Assembly: GCA_032622095.1 (NCBI GenBank)
Contig: CP136065.1
Location: 204,736,618 to 204,800,617, forward strand
Origin: Siphonodentalium dalli
Taxonomy: Eukaryota; Mollusca; Scaphopoda; Gadilida; Siphonodentaliidae
Length of the DNA: 64,000 bases
Reading direction: 5' to 3'
Shown: piece after piece, positions 11,005-21,238 of the stretch
Layout: each line of letters begins with the position of its first letter
Numbering within the stretch: the first letter of the stretch is position 1
The notes under the pieces: model-generated
The model's database searches: none
What the model was told of the DNA's origin: nothing
Seen by the model: only the letters and a program-made list of their open reading frames with translations
Made by a program: the position numbers and the translations under genes

Positions 11005-11154
11005 AGTGTAGTATCTGTTCTTATCAGCTTAATATCTAATACGTCCCCAAATGGGGATATTAAACTGATTTTTGACTAGGCGAGTGGCCTAGAGCTTGCT
11101 CTAACCTCTCCACGGTTGGCCCGGTATTGCAGTACCTCCGGGATCGGCCCATTC
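11005..11154 (+). ncRNA. U2: U2 snRNA gene, 3' part (copy 1)
   Basis: Starting AGTGTAGTATCTGTTCTTAT, the sequence follows U2 from about nucleotide 29 to the 3' end: the branch-site-recognition GTAGTA, the stem with CCCC/GGGG arms around AAAT, the Sm-type GATTTTTGA, and the final hairpin with GGTATTGCAGTACCTC. Upstream it is fused to the A tail of LINE A. Lacking its 5' end it cannot make normal U2. It differs from copy 2 by several substitutions and small gaps. Confidence 0.85.
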
Positions 11155-11502
11155 TTAAATAATCAAAAATTAGTCCCCCCCCCCCCCAACCTCTCTGCAC
11201 CTTCTGACGTGGAACAGTTTCATTTGGAATGTTTAGATGTCATGCTGATAAGAACAGATACCACACATTGTTGATAAAGAGCGTTTGCATTGCATTCATA
11301 TTACAATGAACAACGTTTATTCTAAATCACCCTTAACGTAATTTCACGAATGCAAAGAAAACTATTGCAAAAAAGTAAGGTTCAGATTTCGCGACATTCA
11401 GCATCTTTCGCAACATTTTGGTTTGCACGACTCGATGAGCTTATAATGGATCAACAGTACAGTATTAAATAGAGTCAGAAGAACATACGTCAGAAGAACA
11501 TA
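11155..11502 (+). repeat. U2 locus spacer, copy 1
   Basis: Nearly identical to 20556-20886, which follows the second U2 fragment, so spacer and U2 form one tandem unit. It includes a C tract (about 11167-11180) and an inverted piece of U2 at 11244-11266, GCTGATAAGAACAGATACCA plus CAC, the complement of U2's GTGTAGTATCTGTTCTTATC region with one mismatch. Relative to the second copy the spacer is shortened just before the next U2 5' segment. Confidence 0.75.
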
Positions 11503-11526
11503 GGCCTTTTGCCTAGCTCAAAGTGT
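11503..11526 (+). ncRNA. U2: U2 snRNA gene, 5' fragment upstream of LINE B
   Basis: GGCCTTTTGCCTAGCTCAAA then GTGT corresponds to U2 GGCCTTTTGGCTAAGATCAA then GTGT with a few differences. The first ten U2 nucleotides are missing. It ends exactly where LINE B begins, and U2 resumes as AGTGTAGTATC after LINE B's A tail at 20397, giving a 5-6 bp duplication of (A)AGTGT. Its short length lowers certainty. Confidence 0.6.
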
Positions 11527-11579
11527 TTTTTTTGATTAGCTAGTTTTACTTTATTAGCATTGTTCGCTGTCGGTCACGG

Positions 11580-12872
11580 ATGGCCGACGACTTCGTCAAT
11601 GAAGATAGGGTGGGGCGGATGGTCCAGGTGCGGACCTTCGGGCCGAACTTTCGGCTGTTAAAACCAGATAGTTTTGGGGTTATTCTGAAGGAGGCTGGAA
11701 CCGACTTGGATACCATAGACCTTTCGCCTGGAACGACCCGACATCTGGTACATTACCCTTAAAGATGCTGATTCCTATTGTTCCTTCTTGATGCGTTTTG
11801 ATTCATCACCCATCCATTCGAATCATTTCGGGATAGAACTTTCCTTTAAACCGTTCTTCTAAAAACGGTTCACCATGCGAATCCTTTGGGTTCCATACTT
11901 TATTTCGAACGAGGTCATTGTGCGGGCGCTTCGAGGCTATGGAGCAATACACACACTTCGGGACGTTGTTGTTACCATGGACAAGTTAAGTTTCGCTACC
12001 AGTGAAAGAATTGTTACAATGACTTGCACCTTCAGCAAGTTTCAGCTCATCCCACCTTTTTTGAACAATGGAAGGGGCATTTGCCCCATCTTGATCCCTG
12101 GGCGGCCGCCCTTGTGTTTTACATGCCGAGCAGTGGGGCACCACAGCAGAGATGCCGATTGCCCGACGAGGGTGGCACGACGCCGGAAGGAGACCGAGGA
12201 GAAAGATCGCCCTACTGGGACTCTGAGAACCCCTCCACCGAAGCCGAATTATGCCACTCCGGTGACCAAGATTGAGAAGGTGATTATGGGGAAGACCCCT
12301 GTCACCACAGTAGAGAACTCTACTGTGGGGCAAGGGAGTAAGCTTCCCCTTGTGCCCCCTCCGGTGGATTTCTCCACCGCGATGGAGAGAGAGCTCATGC
12401 TATCCCTTCACCAGCCTCCTACTGGTCCGCAACCTCCTGCCCGGCAGGAGGCGGGCAGGAGGTTCCACCGGATCCTCCGCAGCAGGATCCACCGCCGGAG
12501 ACCCGATCTCCACTCGTCGATTCCGTGGGAGCAACCTCCCTCCTCACCCTCTCCGGTGGAGTTATCCACCGCGACGGTGCAGGAGCTCCTGGCGTCAATT
12601 GACCAGCCCCCTACTGGTCCGTCTCCTCCTGTCCCTGCGGCAGGGTCATCCGACCCTGACGACACACAGCAGGAGTTGTTTGAGATAGAGATGGTTGTGT
12701 CGAGGGCATCGTTGAAGAGGAACCACGACTCGTCAGACGTTGATTCTTCCGACGTGGAATACGGCCAGAACCTGCAGCGCATTAGAACGGCACCCAACGA
12801 AGAGGATTACCACTCCATGGATTCGGACGTTTCGTCGGTCGTTTCCACTGTTGGTTCAGCTGAGTTACTCTA
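11580..12872 (+). pseudogene. LINE B ORF1: zinc-knuckle nucleic-acid-binding protein, frameshifted
   Basis: Starts MADDFVNEDRVGRMVQ at 11580. The first frame stops at 11760, the homologous sequence continues in another frame (DIWYITLKDADSYC), and a long frame runs from 11875 to 12870, beginning MRILWVPYFISNEV. A CCHC knuckle is visible as CFTCRAVGHHSRDADC, preceded by the GRPPL segment and followed by a basic tail. The C-terminal half holds Pro/Ser-rich repeats (STAxxxEL, SxxQPPTGP) and an acidic end. LINE ORF1 proteins coat the element RNA. LINE C and LINE E carry homologous pieces. Confidence 0.75.
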
Positions 12873-12875
12873 AAA

Positions 12876-13604
12876 ATGGAGCTACGAGGAACAATTTTAA
12901 GGATTTCGGAACTGTTTAAACGGACTATGTTACTTCTCGAACGACCCCCAACCCGAACTTGGTACGTCCCTGATTTATCCTGTGTCTTGATTTGTTTGTG
13001 TATTGTTGTGGGTGGACGGTATGTCGACATTCACGGTCGATCAGATTACGGCCAATTTATGCCGTTTTCTGCTCCATCGAGTTTGTCGCTGTGCCGTCCG
13101 CTCAGTGTTATTTCATTTTGGTTTGATAGCGCTTGGTCACCAGAGTGTATTACACTCGGTGACCCTGCACTTTTATACTTTGTTGACGGTGTGGCGACTT
13201 TGCCGGGTGGTTTTCGTTCACCGGTAATCCGCTGTTCGTTTTCTGACCGGCATCTGACTGTCTCATTGTTATTTATATTTTCTATTGTTTGTGGGCGGTG
13301 TGTCGACTTGCTTGGTCGATCAGATTGTGGCCGATTTAGACTGCATTCTGCTCGATCGAGTTTGTCGATGTTCTGTCCGCGCTTTTCGTTTATTTTAACG
13401 TTGGGTCGTCGGAGTTTAGCGCACTCTGCGACCCTGCACTTTTATCGGTGTTTGTTGTGGTTGGGGGGGCCTTCTTTGTTGGTTCGTGTGCGTCAGTACG
13501 CCAGCGCTCACGGACCGGCGAAGGTTGCGCCCGCGTTGCCTCAATATTCTCCATTGCTTCTTTCTTCATTTTCGTGGGCGTTGCTGTGGTGTCTTTTTGT
13601 GTGA
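12876..13604 (+). CDS. Open frame between ORF1 and ORF2 of LINE B (unproven third ORF)
   Basis: A 242-codon frame starting MELRGTILRI directly after the ORF1 stop and ending VKI-free at a TGA just before ORF2. It contains a DNA duplication of about 275 bp: a GGRYVDIHGRSDYG block is echoed by CGRCVDLLGRSDCG. The C-terminus is hydrophobic (LLLSSFSWALLWCLFV). LINE E (62344-62805) and LINE D (24242-24511) keep the same terminal frame open, but by hand comparison most B/E differences in the last 55 codons change the amino acid, so the frame may be open by chance. Confidence 0.3.
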   Translation: MELRGTILRISELFKRTMLLLERPPTRTWYVPDLSCVLICLCIVVGGRYVDIHGRSDYGQFMPFSAPSSLSLCRPLSVISFWFDSAWSPECITLGDPALLYFVDGVATLPGGFRSPVIRCSFSDRHLTVSLLFIFSIVCGRCVDLLGRSDCGRFRLHSARSSLSMFCPRFSFILTLGRRSLAHSATLHFYRCLLWLGGPSLLVRVRQYASAHGPAKVAPALPQYSPLLLSSFSWALLWCLFV

Positions 13605-14332
13605 TATAAACCATCAATGATGGCGAACTTAAAAATAGCTTCACTTAACTGCAATGGCCTGAGCAGTTCCAAAAAACAGAGCCTTTTGAAAATGCTTATC
13701 TGTTTTAATTCCATTGACATTATCTTTTACAAGAAACTCACATCTTGGGAAAGTTGGAATCCGATTCACTTAATGCTACTCTTGAAATGAATGGTTATTA
13801 TTCTTATGGTACGAATTCATCACGCAGTGCTGCTATTTTAATTTCGCCTCATTTAGATGTTCAGTTTGACAAATTATTTCACGGTACTGACGGCGCATGG
13901 TTGTATTAGATATTTCACTCAACGATCAACAACTTCGTCTCATCAATGTTTATGCACATAATAATATGGCGGACCCCGTCGTGACTTTTTCGATCGAGTG
14001 ATACCTCATTTGGTTTGTATTCGCCCGATTATTATTGTAGGAGATTTTAATTTCGTGGATGATGTGTCGCTCGATCGGATTGGTCATGACTGGGTCCTTC
14101 CTGTGTCCCGGAAATGGGCTAATTTACGTGACAAATTCAAACTCAAAGATGTATTTCGTCAACAGGAACCCACACAGGGTTGTCAAAGTACCGACGGTAC
14201 CACAACTTTCGGTACCGGTTCCGTACTGATGTTCAGTACCGCAAACCGGGTCGGTATCGGTACTCATTGAGTGGACTTTTATACAGCAAATAACTTTTGT
14301 TTCGTGAGGTTCCATCATCAATTATTCGTTAA

Positions 14333-16148
14333 AGGTACTCAACCCGATAAAACTCCTCTCAATTACTATTTCAATGGCTTCGGGGGTCAAAAATATTTGA
14401 TTCGAGTCGAGGAAGCAGTGTTCACGCTGGACCGAAAAAAACTTTAGCCAAAAGTTTAGCCAAATGAAAATTTTATTAGCCAAATGAAAAAAACTTTAGC
14501 CAAATGTTTTTTGGCCAAATTAAACAAAAGTTTGGCCAAATTAAATCATCGTTTTCTGGTCGGTTCACAATTAATTACTAAAACGTAAAATCTAACAGAC
14601 ACAGGTAAAATACACAATAATTTAAATAATTTTTATGAACTAGAAGTATTTTTATATATATCATTTATTAAAAATGTATTAATCTTTATGTGAAAGAGTG
14701 ATTTGGGGGGGGGGGGGGGGGGGGTAACCCGGGATTGTCCTTCTTAATGTCATTATTTTTTTGTTTTATATCAATATCTTTTTTTAAATCATTAAATATT
14801 TATCCTTGCGAAAATATCTAAGTGACATCTGGAAACTAATAACTTAATATTGTTACGCCATTATCAAATTACAATCTGTCATAAAAGCATGCATATTATT
14901 TTGTCCGTATCGGTATTGATGACAAATAGCCACAAAATATATGTAGTGATTCACATTTGGCTGATTAAGCTATTGTCTTACACTTGGTGCTCATAAACCT
15001 CGACCGACATAAATACAATGTCATCATAAACATGCATTGTGCGGAAGTCCCGTGAGTGACCAGACAGACAATGGGGGATTAGGGGATTAAATGTAAAATA
15101 ATAACCTTTTGCTGTTTCGTGCAGAATGACGTAATTTTTCTCCAGATTAAAACAGCCTGTTACGAACAAATTGCTTATATACCAGCGTCAATGCACACTT
15201 TACAAAATATTGCTTTGTTCACATTGTCATGATTCAACCACGGTCGGTTTAATGTCGATGCGTCTTTGAATGTCCGTCTTGTGAAAACTAAAGATGATTG
15301 CACATCACTGTGTGATCGCTTGGTTGATAGAGTTGTCGATCGGGTTTCCCTTTTGTACTGTCCACGGGATCGGGTTTCCCTTTGTACAGTCGGCAATATA
15401 TTCCCACTTTCGATATTTTCGGACTAGATCGTTCACATCACAGAATTGAAAACCCACTTGCCAAAATTTATGTTAGATTTGGAAATAAAAATATGTTTAC
15501 TGTACACTAAATGTTAGAGCTTACCTTTTGCTGTTACGGAACGATATTTCATAAGTACGAAATTAATGAAATACTTTCGTCACCTAACTTTGTCTTGAAT
15601 GTCGATATATTGAGCGCTTTTATGAATTAGCTTTCTGACTCCATGCTTTCAGTCTCCATTTGGGGTAAAAAAAAGTTTAGCCAAAAGTTTAGCCAAATGA
15701 AATTTTTATTAGCCAAATTCGAAAAAGATTAGCCATTGGCTAATTTGGCTACCGACAGCGTGAACACTGCGAGGAAGTCACCCATCAAAGCTCAGATTTG
15801 TTAGATATCGATTTTAGAAATCTATTATTTTTCATCTGGCCCAGAACTCAGTCAAAATTGCGATAAAATTACCACTTGATTTTAGAGTTATCCATCCTTG
15901 TCTGTTTGAATAGATTTGGAGAACACATCCAGAGCAGATTATGGCAGTTAGTAGTACTGATCTCGAGTTTATAACAAATTTCAAAAATCAATATCTAATA
16001 ACTCTGAGCTTTGTTTGATGGGTTCCTCGACTCGAATCAAATATTTTTTACCCCCAAAGCCAAAGAAATAGTAATATAGGACCCTCCGATCGGATTGTTG
16101 TTGTTGGAATCTGTTGAGATGGGGACCCTCTTTACGGGTTGAGTACCT
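14333..16148. mobile_element. TTAA-flanked foldback MITE nested in the hAT element
   Basis: TTAA at 14329-14332 and 16149-16152, with inverted ends AGGTACTCAACCCG and CGGGTTGAGTACCT. The native element is about 450 bp once the inner insertion is removed; its two halves are a long imperfect inverted repeat, for example ATATTTGATTCGAGTCGAGG against CCTCGACTCGAATCAAATAT. A relative is at 49860-50223. Exact TTAA indicates piggyBac mobilisation. Confidence 0.85.
14416..15769. mobile_element. Innermost hAT-type MITE
   Basis: Terminal inverted repeats CAGTGTTCACGCTG and CAGCGTGAACACTG, flanked by the exact 8-bp duplication CGAGGAAG (14408-14415 and 15770-15777). Both subterminal regions are packed with TTTAGCCAAA words. 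The interior holds a G tract (about 14704-14724) and no transposase. Fragments with related motifs are at 32944-33018 and 56262-56360. Confidence 0.9.
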
Positions 16149-19100
16149 TTAAGTTCAAGGTTTAGTCAAAGAACGAAAATGAAAATCTCGACAACATTTA
16201 CGATTAAGTTGTTGTCTGCGGCGGTTTTCGGCAAGTCGCAATGGGAGGATATTTTAAAAGACGGAATACAGAGTGGAACGAATGTAGACATGTATGTTTG
16301 ACTACTGGGTCGGCTAACATTGTAGACTTATCTGGATACACGGTACACCACTTTATTTGTTTGGAAATTAATTAGAGAACTCACTAATCGGCCATATTAC
16401 TCGCATGTTGTAATTTCATAAATGATGTCACCCAATGAAACCAAAGTCGTCTCCAGTAAGCATAGTTGTAGTTGGCTAGTTCGAAAATTTGAAATAGATT
16501 TAGAGAGAAAATAGTCAAATACTCTGTGTCTGTGACATTAACTTCACAAGTCACAAATATCCCGTCATTCGAGTTATACAGTGTCAACATCCATGTCATC
16601 ATATATATCCATCGATGGTAATTTGGGTGTTTGGTAAATTGGCACTTTTGCGCCTTGTGAACTTGTCGGTGCCCAAGCAGCCCAACAGACTCCTCTCAAA
16701 TGATGCATGTGTCATAAATTTATACAGCGAAACGGCACGTGCATAATTGCATCCGGCCGCATCCAAGAAATGCAGTTATCACAAGCGCCTACACAATGCA
16801 TGCATTCTGTCAATTTAGTGACAAGTTGTCATAGTGCGGCATACGGTGCCTTTGATGGTTGAATGTGCTAATGATATCACGATGACCGATCGCAGTTTTG
16901 TTTGGCGCGATGTTGAGCTGCTTAATTAACCCTTTATATTTGTTAAGATGTATATTAATAGAAATCAATAATCAGTACCGAGAGCCGTCGGTACTCGACA
17001 TCAGAACCGGTACCGGTTTAATTCCTGATTACCTGTACCAGTACCTATTGACAACCCTGAACCCACAGCAACGCAATATACATGGAGTCGGGGACATCGT
17101 GCTTCTCGGCTTGACCGGTTCTATATTTCTGAGTCCCTGTTAACATCTATTCATGCTTTTAAACAGATCGTCGGCTGTATATCCGATCATGATGCTATTT
17201 CATTCACAATTATAAAGTTAGCTGCCAGTCATTCGGCCGCGGCTATTGGAAAGCTAATGTCAAAATATTTCAAGATGAAACTTATCAGGAGGACTTTATC
17301 TCTTTTTGGTCTTCTCTCACATCGGGCGTGGCCGCTGATGCCGTCACGTCTGATTGGTGGGAGGGGGTCAAGAGGAAGATAAAGTCCTTCGTAATTACTC
17401 ATAGCAAACAGCTTTCCAATTCCCACAAATCCGTAATCCGTGATCTCGAACAGCAGTATTTCAATTTATGCACAATGGAAAAAATTTAATCCCGGAAATT
17501 ATTCACAGCAAATCTCGGCATTGCGCCAAAGCTCCACGAATTATATTTGGAACTGGAGTACGGGTCCTTCATCCAATGTCGTGCGCGGGAGTTGGATTCT
17601 CAGGAATCCACTTCTTCGCACTTCAATCGGATGGAGCATCATCGTGGTTCCAGGAAAAATATGTCCTCGGTTACCGTAAATGACAATACTTAGATTCTCA
17701 TGATATTTTAACCAAATTTCGGGAATTTTATTCAGAACTTTTTACGGCTGAAGCCATCGATGATTCTGTTTGTTCGGAATTTCTAACTGATTTACCTCAA
17801 CTATCGCCCTCTGATAAATCCTTATGTGATTCCCCTATATCGCTCGATGAAATCAAAACGGCTGTCTCCCAAATGAAAAATAACAAATCCCCCGGTAGTG
17901 ATGGGTTAGGCAAGGAATTTTATTTTACATTCCTTGCATATATCGCACCCATCCTACAAAATTTGTATAACAATTGTTTCCTTTCAGGTCAACTGTCTGC
18001 TTCGCAGTGACAGTCCCTCATTGTGTTGCTTCTTAAAGATCCACAGCACCCAGAACTCGTATCTAATTATCGGCCCATTAGTTTACTGAATTATGACTAT
18101 AAAATTCTTTATAAAATTTTCACTAACCGCCTTCTTGAAGTCATTGGCACTTTAGTGCATTCTGACCAAACTTATGGCGTTCCCGGAAGGTCCATTCTAG
18201 ATAATGCCCATCTTTTACGTAATCTCATTGATTACGTCAATAATAAAAATATTCGGTGTGCCCTCATTTCCCATGATCAAGCTATAGCGTTTGACAGAGT
18301 GGACCACACATATCTTTTTCGTGCCCTTTCTGCAAACGGGTTCAGCCCCAACTTTATTGCCTGGATTAAACTTTTTTACAGTAACATCACTTCGTCTGTT
18401 ATTGTAAATCAGTTTATTTCTGATCATTTTCCCGTTACTCGATCAGTACGCCAAGGCTGCAGTATATCCCCGCTTCTGTATGTTCTTTGTCTAGAGCCCC
18501 TTTTAATAAAATTCCGTTCGGATACGCAGATTTTGGGTTTGTCGGTTCAGTGTTCAGATGTTCCACTGAACCGATAAAGCTAGCTGCGTATGCGGACGAC
18601 GTCTCCACGATAGTCATAAATGACAACTCTATTGAACATATATTATCTAATTGCACCCTTTTTGGTAAAGCATCCGGAGCTAAATTAAATCTGAACAAAT
18701 CAGCCGGTATATTTTTAGGCTCTTGGAGAGACGGCACAGACACGCCACATGGCTTAAAATGGGTCTCTCATCAAAAACTTCTCGGTATTCAATATGGCAG
18801 TGATGTTAGTCTAGATGGTCACTTTCACAATCTCCTTTCCAAATTTTCGGGCATACTGCAAAATTCGTTTGATCGCAAATTGACCCCCTTCTCCCGCTCC
18901 GCCCTCGTCAATACATATGCTTTATCCAAATTATGGTACTATTGTTCTATCATTCCCCTATCTGCTGCCTATTTATGTTCCTTCAATTCCAAAATGTACA
19001 AATTCATTTGGGAGAATAAGCAGGAACCCCTGTCTCGCCTCACGGTTTTTCGCAAACTGCGGGGAGGGACCGGGCTTTCTGATATTCCTTCCAAATTAGA

Positions 19101-19233
19101 CGCATTTTATATGCAACATCTTCAAAGATACATGAAATTCCCTAATATCCGATGGGGATGCTTCGTTACTTATTGGATAGGTTTATCACTGATTCGTTTT
19201 AAACCTGAAATCCGCACCAATTTGATTCCCCTC

Positions 19234-19346
19234 GGGGCGAATTGTCAGATATTTCCGAAGGGCTGCCAGAACTTAGGTATAAAATGGGGGAGGTTATTCA
19301 GATCAAAGTTCTGGCAGCCCTTCGGAAATATCTGACAATTCGCCCC
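19234..19346. repeat. Perfect 39-bp inverted repeat inside ORF2
   Basis: Arms 19234-19272 and 19308-19346 are exact reverse complements around a 35-bp loop. One reading frame passes through both arms without a stop (SDISEGLPELRYKMGEVIQ, then VLAALRKYLTIRPDF), so it may be part of this copy's protein frame. An arm this long and exact is not expected by chance. Confidence 0.85.
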
Positions 19347-20396
19347 GATTTTAATTTCAACAACTTTACTACCAAACAATTTTACTTGGATTTTTTAAGT
19401 ACAATTGTCAAGTCCCCTATTGTTATTAACAAATACCCATCTATTCATTTTAACGTAACTTGGAGTAACTTACATAATTCTTTTATCGGTCCCGTTGCAC
19501 GGAGAGACATTTGGAAGTGAGCTCATGATATCTTACCGGTTAATCAACTTTTGCATTATTTGAAAATACAGCCATATAAATTATGCCCCCTTTGTCGGAC
19601 AGACGTAGAATCTCACGAACATTTATTTTGTTTTTGTCCACATGTTCAACCATTGTGGCGGCTAATTTTTCAGTGGGCCAATAACTTACTGCCCAAATCA
19701 GAGATTAAACACTTATCCAAAATTGTTCGCGTTTTGCAACTCCCTCCGATCTCGACAGGCATCACAAAGCCACAATTCTCGTCCTTTTGACTGAAGCCAT
19801 CAGTACAATTTGGTACTTTCGCAATGAAGCGAAGTTTCACAAAGGTACGACTCATTCTAACAAACTTATTGTTGATTATTTAAATCGTCTCAGGATTCGT
19901 ATTCTTACTGATCACGCGCGCCTCCACCGTTCTGAGTTCGACCGGTATTGGTTGGTAACAACTGATATCTGTCGGATTTCGAACGGCAAAGTGGAGTTTG
20001 CATTTTAGAGCGCACCTTTAGCAGACAACTCTAGTTGACAAATTATATTTCGGTGGAGTTATTCTTCCTGCATCGTGGGGAACTTTGTGTCTCCGGGATG
20101 CAGGATTGATAACTCTTGTTTTTTCTTTTCATATTTCGTGGGGAGGTGGGTTGGCAATTATTATTGCACAACTCTTTTTGTTTTGTACGATCCTCGCTCC
20201 AACCCTGTGATACCGCAGATTCGTCTGTTTTTATTAGGAGCGGGGGTCGGTACGGTGCTGGCAGGTTGTCGGCTTTCCATTTATTTACATTATTTACCGT
20301 ACATTATTTCCATTTTGTTCTATTGCTGTACTTTGATCCATTTGTAACATTACCTGATTCATTATTATTCCTTAATAAACTTTTTATAAAAAAAAA

Positions 20397-20555
20397 AGTG
20401 TAGTATCTGTTCTTATCAGCTTAATATCTGATACGTCCCCAAATGGGGACTTCGATATTAAACTGATTTTTGACTGTAGGCGAGTGGCCTAGAGCTTGCT
20501 CTAACCTCGCCACGGGTTGGCCCGGTATTGCAGTACCTCTGGGATCGGCACATTC
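20397..20555 (+). ncRNA. U2: U2 snRNA gene, 3' part (copy 2)
   Basis: Begins AGTGTAGTATCTGTTCTTAT right after the A tail of LINE B and continues to the U2 3' end. GTCCCC/GGGGAC pairs around AAAT; an Sm-type site is present in CTGATTTTTGACTG; the terminal hairpin has GGCCCGGTATTGCAGTACCT. About 159 nt, the length expected for U2 from nucleotide ~29 to the end. Not functional as it stands because the 5' 28-30 nt are separated by about 8.9 kb. Confidence 0.88.
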
Positions 20556-21136
20556 TTAAATAATCTAAAATTAGTTGCCCCTCCAACCTCTCTGTACCTT
20601 CTGATATGGAACAGAGTTTCATTTGGAATGTTTAGATGTCATGCTGATAAGAACAGATACCACACATTGTTGATAAAGAGCGTTTGCATTGCATTCATAT
20701 TACAATGAACAACGTTTATTCTAAATCACCCTTAACGTAATTTCACAAATGCAAAGAAAACTATTGCAAAAAAGTAAGGTTCAGATTTCGCGACATTCAG
20801 CATCTTTCGCAACATTTTGGTTTGCACGACTCTATGAGCTTATAATGGATCAACAGTACAGTATTAAATAGAGTCAGAAGAACGTACGTCGCACGTCTCA
20901 AATGGAATCACGAAAAAAATGACGAAATTCTTGTGTTTATTCTAAATTGTAACAAAATCCGAACACATGCTTCATGCAAAACACCGGAATTTCGCCATTT
21001 TCGCTTCTCATGCATATTACTTTCTTTTTCAGGATTCATGTCGATTCCTGGGATTTGATGACGACACACCTTTTATTAAAACCATTTTCTCGACGGTTCC
21101 TGCTGAATGGCCCGATTTTTTTTTGCGAAAAACTGC
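20556..21136 (+). promoter_or_regulatory. U2 locus spacer, copy 2, with probable U2 promoter region
   Basis: 20556-20886 repeats the spacer at 11155-11495, including an inverted U2 segment at 20643-20665. The next ~250 bp, ending just before a U2-like 5' end at 21137, is absent from copy 1 and lies where the snRNA promoter should be. I cannot point to a proven proximal sequence element; the promoter assignment rests on position. Confidence 0.5.
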
Positions 21137-21173
21137 ATCGCTTCGGCTTTTGTCTAAGTCAAAGTGGTATCTG
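21137..21173 (+). ncRNA. U2: U2 snRNA gene, 5' fragment upstream of LINE C
   Basis: ATCGCTTCGGCTTTTGTCTA then AGTCAAAGTGGTATCTG parallels U2 ATCGCTTCTCGGCCTTTTGG then CTAAGATCAAGTGTAGTATCTG with small gaps. It keeps the exact ATCGCTTC start. LINE C's leader follows within about 60 bp. This is the third U2 repeat with a LINE at this place; it is degenerate. Confidence 0.6.
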
Positions 21174-21238
21174 CAACGTGACCTAATTACTTAATTGGTT
21201 ATTGTCTAATTTTTTTACCGTCTGCCAGGGACGTCGCC

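Larger units (their letters stand above)
14175..17059. mobile_element. hAT-type DNA transposon nested in LINE B ORF2
   Basis: Ends read CAGGGTTGTCAA and, on the opposite strand, the same CAGGGTTGTCAA. The exact 8-bp duplication AACCCACA occurs at 14167-14174 and 17060-17067. CAGGG ends plus an 8-bp duplication are the hAT signature. Both subterminal regions are rich in GGTACC/GGTACCGG words (14195-14270, 16970-17050). No transposase is recognisable, so this is non-autonomous. It interrupts the endonuclease domain, and removal restores collinearity with LINE E. Confidence 0.9.
13617..20008 (+). pseudogene. LINE B ORF2: endonuclease-reverse transcriptase, broken and interrupted
   Basis: Begins MMANLKIASLNCNGL. 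The endonuclease half shows GDFNFVDDVSLDRIGHD near 14044 and, beyond the nested transposon, SDHDA near 17180. The reverse transcriptase shows NYRPISLLNYDYKILYKI (18068), AFDRVDH (18291), RQGCSISPLLY (18450) and the catalytic AYADDV (18587). Near the C-terminus a zinc motif reads CPLCRTDVESHEHLFCFCP (19583). Breaks include frameshifts in the endonuclease, an in-frame TGA at about 18008, frame changes near 18490 and 19240, and the insertion at 14175-17059. Uninterrupted length would be about 1,160 codons, usual for Tx1/L1-type ORF2. The encoded enzyme would nick the target and prime reverse transcription there. Confidence 0.8.
11527..20396 (+). mobile_element. LINE B: near full-length Tx1/L1-type LINE inserted in U2 (Keno-like)
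   Basis: Two main reading frames (ORF1 with a CCHC knuckle, ORF2 with apurinic-type endonuclease and reverse transcriptase), a 3' untranslated region with AATAAA, and an A tail joined to U2 sequence. The 5' end follows a U2 5' fragment. Without the nested DNA transposon (14175-17059) the element is about 6 kb. Site-specific Tx1-clade LINEs are known, including the Keno lineage that targets U2 snRNA genes; assignment to that lineage is inferred from target and domain layout. Several frameshifts and stops make this copy inactive. Confidence 0.8.

Noticed and set aside
12408-12797. 129-codon minus-strand frame
   Set aside because: Antisense to LINE B ORF1, whose frame is supported by homologous copies.
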